From an uncultured Clostridium sp. (GTDB lineage Bacteria; Bacillota; Clostridia; UBA1212; UBA1255): a stretch of DNA of 64,000 nucleotides. Numbering within the stretch: the first letter of the stretch is position 1; each line of letters starts with the position of its first letter. Position numbers and translations under genes: made by a program. The stretch lies in the NCBI GenBank assembly GCA_900543695.1, contig UQSG01000005.1, positions 1-64,000 of the forward strand, read 5' to 3'. Positions 15,301 to 24,051 of the stretch are shown piece by piece. The notes under the pieces are model-generated. The model did no database searches and was not told the origin of the DNA. It worked only from the letters and a program-made list of their open reading frames with translations.

Positions 15301-17140
15301 AGGTGATTTTACAAAGGATCCGCGTTCGGAAAGCAATCCGAATAAAACGGGCCCCGTAAGGAAGCTGGACAGAAAGACGGCCAGGCACGTCCTGTTCCGG
15401 CTCAGCGGATACATTATGAGATACTGGCCGCTGTTTGTGCTCGCCATTCTGCTGACGCTGGCATCGAATCAGCTTTCCCTGCTCGGTCCCAAATATTCTG
15501 GGGACGCCATCGATGCAATTTCAGCCAAGGATGGAGTCGATTTCACCACGGTCTGGTCCAGCGTCGTAAAAATGCTCGTCTGCTATGTTCTGTCCGCCGT
15601 ACTCTCCTATCTTCTGGCGGTTCTGATGATTCAAATCAGTCAGAGAATCGTATACGCCATGCGGCGGCAGCTCTTTGAAAAGCTGACGGCTCTTCCGGTT
15701 TCCTATTTTGATACACATACCACGGGAGATATCATCAGCAGAATTTCGTATGATATTGATACGGTAAATGCGTCGCTCTCTCAGGATCTTGTTCAGGTCA
15801 TGACAAGCGTTTACACCGTAATCGGTTCTCTGGTCTTCATGTGGCAGATCTCCAAACCGCTGATTGCCGTCTTTGCTGTAACGGTGCCTGCGTCGATTTT
15901 GTTTACCCGTTACCGCTCCAAGCGCGTCCGTCCGCTGTTCCACAGGCGTTCTCAGAAGCTTGGCGCACTGAATGGCTATGCCGAAGAAATGCTTTCGGGA
16001 AACAGAACCATCTGTGCCTATCATCGCGAGGACGAAATCTGCAGACGATTTGGAGTTCGCAACAAAGACGCAATGGATGCGTATTATGAAGCCGAATACT
16101 ACGGCGCGACGCTGGGACCGTCTGTGAATTTTATTAATAACTTTTCCATATCGCTGATTATGATTTTCGGCGGGATTCTGTATATGTATTCACAAAACGG
16201 CACGTTTGCCGCAGGATCGCTTTTGTTCATCACATTGGGCGGCGTGGCGCAATTCGTCCAATATTCAAGGAAATTTGCCGGTCCTATCAATGAGTTTGCC
16301 AATATTTTAAATGAGTTTCAGTCGGCCTTTGCCGCGGCCGAGCGTATATTCCGGATCATCGACGAACAGCCAGAAGCGCCGGATCCCGCAGGCGCTCCGG
16401 CGCTGTGCAGCGTTTCCGGGAAAGTAGAGCTTCAGAACGTTTCGTTTGGTTATTCCCCGGAGAAAACCATATTGCACGAGCTTTCCGTCAATGCGGAGCC
16501 CGGCAGAACGATCGCAATCGTAGGACCTACGGGCGCAGGAAAAACGACAATCATCAATCTGCTCATGCGTTTTTACGATGTAAATTCCGGTCAGATCTAC
16601 GTTGACGGCAATGAAATCCGGAGCGTTCGCCGCGACTCGCTCCGGAAGGCCTATACGATGGTGCTGCAGGATACGTGGCTTTTCCACGGTACGATTTTCG
16701 ACAATATCGTATACGGAAGAGAAAATGCGACGATGGAAGAAGTGCGGAGGGCGGCAAGGGCGGCGCGCATCGATTCCTATATTGAAAATCTGCCGGACGG
16801 CTATGACACCGTGCTTTCAGATGAAGGCGTGAATATCTCCAAGGGGCAGCGTCAGCTGATCACAATCGCGCGCGCAATGCTTTCCGGATCGACAATGCTG
16901 ATCCTGGACGAAGCGACTTCAAATGTGGATTCGCGAACGGAAATCAAAATTCAGGAGGCCATGTCGGAGCTGATGATTGGACGTACCTGTTTCGTAATTG
17001 CGCACAGACTTTCAACAATTCGAAACGCCGATCTGATTCTGGTGCTCCAGGACGGCCGGATCATCGAACGAGGAAGCCACGACGAGCTGATGCAGTCGGG
17101 AGGATTTTACAGTACATTATACAATTCCCAGTTCTCATAA
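15293..17140 (+). CDS. ABC exporter half-transporter with canonical catalytic Glu (subunit 2)
   Basis: 615 residues starting at TTG 15293, with GGGAGG 8 bases upstream and the start codon overlapping the end of the previous gene by 8 bases. A charged N-terminal extension of ~35 residues precedes six membrane spans. The ATPase domain has Walker A GPTGAGKTT, an unusual signature ISKGQRQL and Walker B MLILDEATSNVD with the catalytic Glu. Because the two sites of a heterodimer are made from opposite subunits, the altered signature here belongs to the degenerate site whose Walker B is the LDD of subunit 1. The pair therefore has one working and one weak ATP site. Confidence 0.9.
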   Translation: MSKGDFTKDPRSESNPNKTGPVRKLDRKTARHVLFRLSGYIMRYWPLFVLAILLTLASNQLSLLGPKYSGDAIDAISAKDGVDFTTVWSSVVKMLVCYVLSAVLSYLLAVLMIQISQRIVYAMRRQLFEKLTALPVSYFDTHTTGDIISRISYDIDTVNASLSQDLVQVMTSVYTVIGSLVFMWQISKPLIAVFAVTVPASILFTRYRSKRVRPLFHRRSQKLGALNGYAEEMLSGNRTICAYHREDEICRRFGVRNKDAMDAYYEAEYYGATLGPSVNFINNFSISLIMIFGGILYMYSQNGTFAAGSLLFITLGGVAQFVQYSRKFAGPINEFANILNEFQSAFAAAERIFRIIDEQPEAPDPAGAPALCSVSGKVELQNVSFGYSPEKTILHELSVNAEPGRTIAIVGPTGAGKTTIINLLMRFYDVNSGQIYVDGNEIRSVRRDSLRKAYTMVLQDTWLFHGTIFDNIVYGRENATMEEVRRAARAARIDSYIENLPDGYDTVLSDEGVNISKGQRQLITIARAMLSGSTMLILDEATSNVDSRTEIKIQEAMSELMIGRTCFVIAHRLSTIRNADLILVLQDGRIIERGSHDELMQSGGFYSTLYNSQFS

Positions 17141-17143
17141 TAT

Positions 17144-17170
17144 TTTTTAGGCAGATCATTTTCCTAAAAA
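17144..17170 (+). terminator. AT-rich hairpin after the ABC exporter operon
   Basis: TTTTTAGG (17144-17151) and CCTAAAAA (17163-17170) can pair; the stem is weak. It lies directly after the exporter stop codon and immediately upstream of an extended -10 box (TGATATACT, 17173-17181) that probably serves the Mrp gene. Confidence 0.35.
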
Positions 17171-17216
17171 TATGATATACTATACGGGTATCTTATTATT
17201 AAAGGAGATGTATGGA

Positions 17217-18050
17217 ATGAGCGAAGAATGCACCCATGACTGCGGCAGCTGCGGAGCCGACTGTCCGAGCCGCGGTCAAGCACAGCCTGAATCCCTGCTG
17301 GAAAAGCCGCATGCTGGCTCTGCAATTAAGAAAGTAATCGCCGTCGTCAGCGGTAAGGGCGGCGTCGGAAAATCACTCGTTACGTCGCTGATGGCGGTGA
17401 ACATGCGGCGCCGTGAATATCAGACCGCGATTCTGGATGCGGACATCACCGGTCCGTCCATTCCGAAAGCATTTGGAATCAAAGAAAAAGCGACCGGAGA
17501 CGCATCCGGTATTTATCCGGTTGAGACAAAAACCGGAATTAAAATCATGTCTCTCAATCTGCTGCTGGAAAACGAAACGGATCCGGTGGTATGGCGCGGG
17601 CCGATCATAGCGGGAACCGTAAAGCAATTCTGGACCGACGTGATTTGGGGCGACGTAGATTATCTGTTTGTGGACATGCCTCCCGGAACGGGCGATGTGC
17701 CGCTGACCGTATTTCAGTCCCTTCCTGTGGACGGACTTCTGATCGTCACCTCTCCGCAGGAGCTGGTATCCATGATCGTGGAAAAAGCCGTAAATATGGC
17801 TGCGCTTATGAATGTTCCGGTACTGGGAATCATTGAAAACATGTCGTATTATATCTGCCCCGATTGCGGCGCAAGGCACAGCATATACGGGGAGAGCCAT
17901 ATTGATGGCATTGCGGCAAAGCACGGAATTCCCGTAACGGCCAGACTTCCGATCGATCCAAAATTTGCCGCAGCATGCGACAAGGGCACAATTGAGCTGT
18001 TTGAAAATGACGCGCTCGATCAGATTGCGGATCAGATTGAGAAATTATGA
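17217..18050 (+). CDS. mrp: Mrp/NBP35 family P-loop ATPase, iron-sulfur carrier
   Basis: 277 residues from the ATG at 17217, 9 bases after AAAGGAG. The N-terminus has a cysteine cluster (CTHDCGSCGADC), as in short Mrp/ApbC homologues that hold a labile cluster. The deviant Walker A VSGKGGVGKS lies at ~43-52, followed by DADITGPSIPKAFG, VDMPPGTGDVPLT and the CxxC of YICPDCGARH that binds a bridging [4Fe-4S] cluster at the dimer interface. The family stores and delivers Fe-S clusters to apoproteins in the cytoplasm. It is followed by, and overlaps, a C_GCAxxG_C_C protein. With so many Fe-S enzymes in the window, a delivery role is plausible; no specific client is shown. Confidence 0.9.
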   Translation: MSEECTHDCGSCGADCPSRGQAQPESLLEKPHAGSAIKKVIAVVSGKGGVGKSLVTSLMAVNMRRREYQTAILDADITGPSIPKAFGIKEKATGDASGIYPVETKTGIKIMSLNLLLENETDPVVWRGPIIAGTVKQFWTDVIWGDVDYLFVDMPPGTGDVPLTVFQSLPVDGLLIVTSPQELVSMIVEKAVNMAALMNVPVLGIIENMSYYICPDCGARHSIYGESHIDGIAAKHGIPVTARLPIDPKFAAACDKGTIELFENDALDQIADQIEKL

Positions 18051-18496
18051 GCAGAAGAGAAACGGCCGTTCGGCTTTTTAAAGAAGGATACAGCTGTTCT
18101 CAGGCGGTGCTGCTGGCCTTTTCCGATCGGATCGGTATTTCTGAAGAGCAGGCTGCCCTGGTGTCTTCCTCCTTTGGCGCCGGCATCGGAAAGCTGCGCG
18201 AGACTTGCGGAGCCGTTTCGGGAATGCTGATGGCGGCGGGATTAATCAGAGGCTACGCAGAACCGCGGGATCCTGCCGCGAAAGCGGCGCATTACCAATT
18301 TGTTCAGGAGCTGGTAGGCGCCTTCAGAGAAAAAAACGGAACGATTATCTGCCGTGAATTGCTGCGCGGGAAGGTTTCCGACGACATATTGAGACCAGAT
18401 ACTCCGCCGGAAGCCAGAACAGAGGAATACTATAAAAAAAGGCCGTGCCTCCAAATCATCGGGGACGCGGCAGAACTGCTGGAACGTATGCTGTAA
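18047..18496 (+). CDS. C_GCAxxG_C_C family redox-type protein
   Basis: 149 residues. The family pattern is visible: GYSCSQAVL near the N-terminus, SSFGAGIGKLRETCGAVSG in the middle, then the CRELL and CLQIIGDAAELLE cysteines near the C-terminus. The conserved cysteines suggest a redox or metal-binding protein, but no biochemical role is established. The start overlaps the stop of the Mrp gene (ATGA), so the two are made together. No signal peptide and no clear terminator follows. Confidence 0.8.
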   Translation: MSRRETAVRLFKEGYSCSQAVLLAFSDRIGISEEQAALVSSSFGAGIGKLRETCGAVSGMLMAAGLIRGYAEPRDPAAKAAHYQFVQELVGAFREKNGTIICRELLRGKVSDDILRPDTPPEARTEEYYKKRPCLQIIGDAAELLERML

Positions 18497-18522
18497 TATA
18501 AAACAAGCGTCCAAAATGATAA

Positions 18523-18681
18523 GCCCTGCAAGGCGATTGCTGCTTGCCGAAGCCTGTCCTGCCAGCAAAAGAAAAACAGCTGATATGGGAACAGCGGCAG
18601 GAGCTGCTTGAAGCGCTTGCCGGCTATTTGAAATGGAATGAGGCTCCGTCGCAGACCAATATCTCATGGAGGCGGTTATGA
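18523..18681 (+). pseudogene. Short remnant of an unidentified gene
   Basis: An open frame without a plausible start codon runs from 18523 to a TGA at 18679-18681 that overlaps the next gene's ATG. It encodes a hydrophilic, helical tail (LIWEQRQELLEALAGYLKW). It looks like the 3' end of a gene once translationally coupled to the acetyltransferase. I cannot assign a family. Confidence 0.35.
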
Positions 18682-19739
18682 AAATCATTGAGGCAACAGA
18701 CAGGCCGCCGGATTTAATCAACCGGCTGCTGGAGGTATGGGAACGTTCCGTAAGGGCTACCCATCTGTTTCTGGCGGATGACGAGATCAAAAGCATAAAA
18801 GAATATGTTCCGCAGGCATTGCGTGGAGTCGCCCATTTGATTCTTGCAGAAGACAAAGCAGGCCGCCCCGTGGCCTTTATGGGGATTGAAGATGGTTCGC
18901 TGGAAATGCTGTTCCTTTCTCCGGAAGAACGAGGAAAGGGGCTGGGGAAACGCCTGATCCAATACGGAATGGAAAGCTATGCTGTTGAGCGGTTAGCTGT
19001 GAATGAGCAAAACCCGCAGGCAAAAGGATTTTATGAGCATATGGGCTTTCATGTCTGCAAAAGAACAGACCTTGACGAACAGGGAAACCCCTACCCTCTT
19101 TTGTATATGAGTCTTCCCCGGAAGCCCTTAGAGAAGAGCGAAGGAAACCAGAGGAATACGCCGACATTGGAAACGGAGCGTTTGATTTTGAGAAGATTCA
19201 CGGAGCAGGATCTGAACGCACTGTTCCTTATCCTGCAGGATGAGGAAGTCAACAAATTTTTGCCCTGGTATCCTGTAAAGGATATGGACGAAGCAAGACG
19301 GTTTTATGAGGAACGGTATGCTTCAAAATATGCTCAGCCGCAGACGTATGCCTATGCAATCTGTTTGAAAGAGGACAACCGTCCGATCGGCTACATCAAG
19401 GTCGATATGGAAGAGCATCATGATTTTGGCTATGGACTCCGCAAGGAATTCTGGCATAAAGGCATTGTCACGGAAGCGGGCAAAGCGGTCATAGAGCAAG
19501 TGAAAAAGGACGGCTTGCCCTATATCACGGCAACGCATGACAGAAATAATCCCAGAAGCGGCGGCGTCATGCGAAATGCAGGTATGAAATATCAATATTC
19601 TTATGAGGAGCACTGGCAGCCCAAAAACATTTTGGTGACCTTTCGGATGTACCAGCTGAACCTGGATGGGAATGAAAGCCGGGTTTATAAAAAATATTGG
19701 GACAATTCGGCTGTGCATTTTATAGAAGAGAACATATAA
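18678..19739 (+). CDS. Tandem GNAT acetyltransferase (two fused domains)
   Basis: 353 residues from the ATG at 18678, with GGAGG 5 bases upstream. Residues 1-~150 are one GNAT domain of the YafP-like type (SVRATHLFL, then EMLFLSPEERGKGLGKRLI, the acetyl-CoA pyrophosphate loop, and QAKGFYEHMGF). Residues ~160-320 are a second GNAT domain of the RimJ/RimL type (LETERLILRRFTEQDL, GYGLRKEFWHKGIVTEAGKA, NPRSGGVMRNAGM). Such enzymes acetylate amino groups of proteins, antibiotics or metabolites. Genes like these are usually separate, so this is a fusion. A remnant gene precedes it and a strong terminator follows. Substrates unknown. Confidence 0.85.
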   Translation: MKIIEATDRPPDLINRLLEVWERSVRATHLFLADDEIKSIKEYVPQALRGVAHLILAEDKAGRPVAFMGIEDGSLEMLFLSPEERGKGLGKRLIQYGMESYAVERLAVNEQNPQAKGFYEHMGFHVCKRTDLDEQGNPYPLLYMSLPRKPLEKSEGNQRNTPTLETERLILRRFTEQDLNALFLILQDEEVNKFLPWYPVKDMDEARRFYEERYASKYAQPQTYAYAICLKEDNRPIGYIKVDMEEHHDFGYGLRKEFWHKGIVTEAGKAVIEQVKKDGLPYITATHDRNNPRSGGVMRNAGMKYQYSYEEHWQPKNILVTFRMYQLNLDGNESRVYKKYWDNSAVHFIEENI

Positions 19740-19762
19740 ATACCAATTCGCCTGACAAGAAA

Positions 19763-19794
19763 GCGGCGGCACAGCCTTCCGGCTGCGCCGCCGC
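19763..19794. terminator. Strong bidirectional hairpin
   Basis: GCGGCGGCACAGCC (19763-19776) and GGCTGCGCCGCCGC (19781-19794) enclose TTCC, with one mismatched G-T pair. It lies between the convergent ends of the GNAT gene (19739) and the secreted protein (19848). Confidence 0.75.
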
Positions 19795-19847
19795 CTTACA
19801 TATTTCCTTCGTTATTGCGCCTCGGCTGACCGGGCACTTTTTTAATC

Positions 19848-21005
19848 TTATCCGATCTCGCCTTTTCTTCTCACCGTCAATGCGATGACAGCAGAAAGGA
19901 GTACGACAATCGCAAAGGCGACTGCGGCGATCTGTGCATCACCGGTCTCTGCAGGCGGCTCCGGATCAGAAGGGTTTGAAGGATCCGTCGGTTCAGAAGA
20001 CTGTTCACCAAAGTCTGGGTTCAAAACTTCCGCAGGCGCATTGGCTTTCTCAGTGTAAAGCTGCATAGAAATACCTGCAGACGGATCTGCTGACGGAAGC
20101 ACCGGGCCTCCTGCAAGCTGCCCTTCCGAATAAGTTTCCACGTCTATATCCATCGTAGAAACCACAAGCACCACATTGTTTTCACTCGCGCCATATTTTC
20201 CTTGGAAGCAAAGAACATATTCGCCTGCCGCAAGCGGCTCGTCGAATCTGACCAGATTGACATTGGCCTGACTGAGCGTATGCGTTTCCGTATAAATAGG
20301 CTCTCCCTCCAGGGAACCTGGAATATCGCCATTGTAAGCATAGACGGAAATATCAATTTCAGGCTTCGCCGGATCGGCAACCCATGCGGGAATATTTAAT
20401 GCCTGAATCGGAGTGTCACTGGAAAATGTCTGCGCGTAAAGCGCCTCCGGACCGTGAAACCAAAGCTGACCAAGACGATTGTCATCCGTAATGCTCATAA
20501 CAGAAGAATTCGATACTACTTCCGAGCCCATTACAATTTCAAACTCTGCCGTTGCCAGAACCTCAAAACCGTTTGTCGCTCCGCTGAGATTATCGTCGCG
20601 GAACATAACAGCTCTATACTTCCCTTCCTTGATCTCCTTGGGGCTGATGAGCGCGTCGGTGCTCAGATCAACGATCGTGCCGTCCGGAACAACCAGTTCC
20701 TTATCGAGCTGATCACCGCTCTTTACATTCTGCGCATATACCCATCCGGAATTTTTTCCCTGATATAATGTCTTAGAATCCGTTTCGTTCAAATTCAGAT
20801 CGGTCTCTGCAAAAATTCCGAGCCAAGTCTCATAAGTGGCCGCACCCGTGATTTTGGCCTTCAGGCTAATTGAGCCCGCGTCCGCTCTGACAACGGTTTT
20901 GCTAAGTATCAGTGTCGCTTCTCCGTCGGCAGAAACGGAAAGCACACCGATGCACATGCTTGCAGCGATTGCAAGAACTACAATGAAACACAGTACTCTT
21001 TTCAT
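19848..21005 (-). CDS. Secreted surface protein with C-terminal membrane anchor
   Basis: 385 residues. A signal peptide covers 1-~26 (ending SVSADG). Most of the chain is beta-rich and acidic with no recognised enzyme motif. A Pro/Ser/Asp-rich linker (SSEPTDPSNPSDPEPP) leads to ETGD, a hydrophobic span and a basic tail (RRKGEIG), the layout of a wall- or membrane-anchored exported protein. The TGD-span-basic ending is shared with the proteins at 40858, 63651 and the giant at 3224, so they may use a common anchoring route. GGAGG lies 6 bases before the ATG. The gene is probably transcribed alone. Function unknown. Confidence 0.7.
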   Translation of the reverse strand: MKRVLCFIVVLAIAASMCIGVLSVSADGEATLILSKTVVRADAGSISLKAKITGAATYETWLGIFAETDLNLNETDSKTLYQGKNSGWVYAQNVKSGDQLDKELVVPDGTIVDLSTDALISPKEIKEGKYRAVMFRDDNLSGATNGFEVLATAEFEIVMGSEVVSNSSVMSITDDNRLGQLWFHGPEALYAQTFSSDTPIQALNIPAWVADPAKPEIDISVYAYNGDIPGSLEGEPIYTETHTLSQANVNLVRFDEPLAAGEYVLCFQGKYGASENNVVLVVSTMDIDVETYSEGQLAGGPVLPSADPSAGISMQLYTEKANAPAEVLNPDFGEQSSEPTDPSNPSDPEPPAETGDAQIAAVAFAIVVLLSAVIALTVRRKGEIG

Positions 21006-21106
21006 GGCTTTCCTCCATTAAAAAAATTTAGAGTAATATAACGACTCTTTATATTTAAAATAACATTTTATTTTTTCTTTTGCAATATTTTTTCAAAAAA
21101 AATAAA

Positions 21107-21143
21107 ACGCCCGTCTGCCTTTTGCGTGGCTTCGGACGGGCGT
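21107..21143 (-). terminator. Rho-independent terminator (minus strand)
   Basis: On the minus strand, ACGCCCGTC pairs with GACGGGCGT and is followed by TTTATTTTTTTT. It lies 25 bases after the stop of the interrupted secreted-protein gene at 21168. Confidence 0.85.
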
Positions 21144-21167
21144 CTCGTTCCGATTACTCGGAATCAA

Positions 21168-21812
21168 TTATTTTTTCTTTTTCTTTACTGCGATTCCCGC
21201 TACTGCGGCAATGATCACTATAACGCCCACGACAATCAGAACAATCGCCCAGGTCGGAAATCCGCCTTCCGTATTGGAATCGGCCGCGGGAGACGTTGCG
21301 GCGGCCGGCTTCGGCGTTGCGGTTGCAGAAGAAGCCGTCTGAGATTCTGTCGGGGTCTCTGTCGCCTCAGGTGTCGGCGTCGCGCCGCCAACTTTATCCA
21401 CTGCGCATCCGTCTGCTACAAGATCATCCAGCGCAATTACCGCGCCTGATCCTCTGAGATCAAACCGTAATGCACTAAGCTGCGCAAATTCGACGCCGAA
21501 TTCCGCTTTGCTGTCCGGAACATATTCTCCATCCAGGAAAAGGAAGCAGTCTGTTGACAAAGTCTCGCAGACAACAGCAACGGAATAAACACGCTCTGTT
21601 TCCAGCTCTGCGACAAGCGTATCTGCGAAATTATAAAGTCCGAGCGTTCCGTCAACATTTTTAAACGAAAGAATTGCTCCTTCTTCGCTTTCATTGTCCC
21701 TCTCAGGGGAATTCGTATCCGTAATTTTAAAAGTAAATTTCCCGTCGGCAGGCATTGCGTCGATCCGGATTTTAAATTCTACGACATATGCATCGCCGTC
21801 AAACGGCGCCGC
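21168..21812 (-). pseudogene. Secreted protein, downstream part after an in-frame TAG
   Basis: This part is in the same frame as the upstream piece (21813-22151) and is separated from it only by a TAG codon at 21813-21815. It carries the rest of a beta-sandwich-like domain (AYVVEFKIRIDAMPADGKF and on to ALRFDLRGSGAVIALDDLVA), a Thr/Pro/Ala-rich linker with repeated ATPTPE-like motifs, and a C-terminal membrane span with KKKKK. The paralogue at 40858 has the same order of parts without a break. An internal ATG at 21755 exists but would make a protein with no signal peptide. I read it as the 3' part of one gene disabled by a single nonsense change. Confidence 0.7.
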
Positions 21813-22151
21813 CTAGTCGATCGTCCATCTTCTGCCGTCCAGGAAATCTTTAATCATCAGAGACTGATCTCCGGAAATAGGATTTTCATTTGTGACCATC
21901 AAGAAGCTGCTGGCATTGCAGTAGGAAAAAAATCCGAAAGCGTCGCTTCCTGCAATCGTATACGGGTTGAAATCTCCCGTCGCATAATCCTCCATTGCTT
22001 CCAGATCTTCAAAATCCTGATATACTACGTCCGCAAGAAGATCTTCATACCGTTCGTATGTATAAGACTCATCCTCTGCTCCTACCGTCAGAATCCCCAT
22101 CGCCGCAAGCAGCAGGGCGGCACCGACGATGATAGCGCAAAATTTTTTCAT
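21813..22151 (-). CDS. Secreted protein, N-terminal part truncated by TAG
   Basis: 112 residues ending RRWTID followed by TAG. A signal peptide (1-~25, LLLAAMGILTVGAED) is followed by an acidic N-terminal region (VYQDFEDLEAMEDYATGDF) that resembles FSCDFEDFDATDD in the secreted protein at 40858. The full frame with the downstream part would be ~327 residues. GGAGGTT stands just before the ATG. If the TAG is real, the product is an unanchored fragment without its C-terminal membrane span. Confidence 0.6.
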   Translation of the reverse strand: MKKFCAIIVGAALLLAAMGILTVGAEDESYTYERYEDLLADVVYQDFEDLEAMEDYATGDFNPYTIAGSDAFGFFSYCNASSFLMVTNENPISGDQSLMIKDFLDGRRWTID

Positions 22152-22284
22152 TTCATAACCTCCATCCGGACAAAGCCGTCTAAATTATTAATATTTATTA
22201 TTATATCTGATCTAATATAAATACGCAAGATATTCAAAAAATTATTCTGCGCCTCTCCTGACAGATGATTTGTCTGAAAATTTA

Positions 22285-22293
22285 TGATATAAT
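22285..22293 (+). promoter_or_regulatory. Extended -10 promoter of the aromatic operon
   Basis: TGATATAAT gives a TG-extended, consensus -10 box (TATAAT at 22288-22293). No good -35 box stands at the usual distance. It lies 53 bases upstream of the lipoprotein ATG at 22346, and no other promoter is seen before the aro genes. Confidence 0.55.
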
Positions 22294-22345
22294 ACAAAAA
22301 TTCCTGTATCACAGGCAATATTTTTTCAAAAAACGGAGGTCCTCC

Positions 22346-23062
22346 ATGTTCGGTACACAAAAAATATCTCAATGCAGACGCATCCTTGCCGTGCTGATTT
22401 TTACGCTGCTGACGGCTTCCGTTTCCTGTACGTCTGATAAAGGAGGCAGCTCGGCGCCGCCTACGATTCCTTCCAGCGCTGCTACCATACCGCCTTTGTC
22501 CGTGTCTCCTTCTCAGTCAGTTCCCACGCCGGATCCCGATCTGCCGGACCGGATCGGTCTTTACATTGATGACGGCGGGACGCGAAGGCTGGTAGAGGCC
22601 TCTCATTCCGCGCCCTGGATTGCCGGGCAGGATATCGAATGCTACGAGGCAATCGCATCGCAGGAGGCTTCCCTCACGGGAACCGGTTTTGCGGAAATCT
22701 GGAATACGTGCTGGAGCCAATTCCCAAATACAAAAAATATCAAAATCGGCTATACAGTCGAACTGCTCTTCAAAACGGGAGAAACGCGCTCCTTCGATGT
22801 GCGTTCACCTGAGGATGCGGAAGAAAACCGAGACTATGTTGAGATTTATCTTTATGACGACGTACATCAGGTCCCCGGGGAATGGTACAGTCATCTTGAA
22901 GCTTCCGACATTACGGAAGAAACCATTGCGACCTCCATTAAATTTACCGCCGGCAGTAAAATCGAAGAAATTGAAAAAATCCATCTGTCGGCTTATCTGT
23001 ATCCAGCGGATCTGCCGGAGCAAACGCTTGCGGAATACGGCATTGATCTTTTAAGAGCCTAG
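22346..23062 (+). CDS. Putative lipoprotein of unknown function
   Basis: 238 residues from the ATG at 22346, with ACGGAGGT upstream. A short basic N-terminus and hydrophobic stretch end in TASVSC, an imperfect lipobox. A Ser/Pro/Thr linker follows (~residues 30-62), then a ~170-residue domain with no family I recognise (IGLYIDDGGTRRLVEA at its start). It would sit on the outer face of the membrane. It precedes the dehydrogenase and aro genes by 23 bases and shares their promoter, but no functional tie to aromatic synthesis is evident. The stop is TAG. Confidence 0.6.
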   Translation: MFGTQKISQCRRILAVLIFTLLTASVSCTSDKGGSSAPPTIPSSAATIPPLSVSPSQSVPTPDPDLPDRIGLYIDDGGTRRLVEASHSAPWIAGQDIECYEAIASQEASLTGTGFAEIWNTCWSQFPNTKNIKIGYTVELLFKTGETRSFDVRSPEDAEENRDYVEIYLYDDVHQVPGEWYSHLEASDITEETIATSIKFTAGSKIEEIEKIHLSAYLYPADLPEQTLAEYGIDLLRA

Positions 23063-23085
23063 CGGAAGAAAGGAGCGGAAACAAT

Positions 23086-24051
23086 ATGAGGCTTATGGTT
23101 TTAGACCGTTGTACGGTAACACGGGGCGATATCAGCCTCGATGAATTAAAGCGATTTGGCGAGCTGAAAATTTATGACGTCATTCCGGAGAACCGGCTGG
23201 CAGAAACGATTCGCGGCGCAGATGCCGTCATCTGCAACAAAGCCAGAATCACGTCAGACGTTATGGCGCAATGCCCGCATTTAAAATATGTCGGTCTGTT
23301 TGCCACAGGCTATGATAATGTCGACATCCGGGAGGCGGCCAGAAGAGGGATCGTCGTCTGCAACGCCCCCGGTTATTCAACGGACTCGGTTGCGCAGCAT
23401 ACGTTTTCCCTTTTATTAAATCTGGCCTCCAATACAGTCGCGTACAACGCCTCCGTACACAGCGGAGACTGGATGCGAGCTTCCGTCTTTACCTATTTAA
23501 AATATCCGATTACGGAAATTTCAGGCAAAAAGCTGGGAATTGTTGGGTACGGAGCCATTGGCCGCGCCGTTGCCGCGCTTGGCCGGGCGTTTGGAATGCT
23601 GCCGCTGATCCATACAAGAACCGTGCCGGCAGCCTGCCCGTATCCCGTTGTTTCTTTCGACACTCTGCTTGCAGAGTCCGATTTTATCACGCTGCACTGT
23701 CCTCTTAACGATCAGACCAGGCATCTGATTAATGCTGCCGCAATTTCTAAAATGAAAAAAACGGCATACCTGATCAATACTTCGCGCGGCGGCGTAATTG
23801 AGGAGGAAGCGCTTGCAGAAGCGCTTCATGCCGGACGGCTCGCGGGCGCGGGAATCGATGTGCTTGCAGAAGAGCCGATGCGGCACGATCATCCGTATTT
23901 TTCCGCCCCCAACTGTATTATTACGCCGCATATCGCCTGGGCCTCGACGGAAGCGCGCCGCAGACTCATAAAGCTCGTCTGTGAGAATCTTGACGCATTT
24001 CTGAGAGGATCCCCCGTGAACAACGTAGCGCGGAAGGAACTGATCGAATGA
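23086..24051 (+). CDS. D-2-hydroxyacid dehydrogenase (NAD-dependent)
   Basis: 321 residues. The family layout is clear: an N-terminal catalytic part, the Rossmann motif GYGAIGRAVAALGRAFG at ~150-166, the catalytic Arg in NTSRGG (~234), Glu near AEEPMR (~262) and His in TPHIAWAS (~282). These enzymes interconvert 2-keto acids and D-2-hydroxyacids with NAD(H). The stop overlaps aroA (ATGA), which suggests a substrate tied to aromatic metabolism such as phenylpyruvate or hydroxyphenylpyruvate, but 3-phosphoglycerate and hydroxypyruvate reductases look much alike. Substrate not assigned. AAAGGAGCGG precedes the ATG. Confidence 0.85.
   Translation: MRLMVLDRCTVTRGDISLDELKRFGELKIYDVIPENRLAETIRGADAVICNKARITSDVMAQCPHLKYVGLFATGYDNVDIREAARRGIVVCNAPGYSTDSVAQHTFSLLLNLASNTVAYNASVHSGDWMRASVFTYLKYPITEISGKKLGIVGYGAIGRAVAALGRAFGMLPLIHTRTVPAACPYPVVSFDTLLAESDFITLHCPLNDQTRHLINAAAISKMKKTAYLINTSRGGVIEEEALAEALHAGRLAGAGIDVLAEEPMRHDHPYFSAPNCIITPHIAWASTEARRRLIKLVCENLDAFLRGSPVNNVARKELIE

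Noticed and set aside
21813..21815. TAG read as pyrrolysine or another amino acid
   Set aside because: Other genes in the window end at TAG (e.g. 22346-23062 and hdrA), so TAG is an ordinary stop here; no pyl genes are present.
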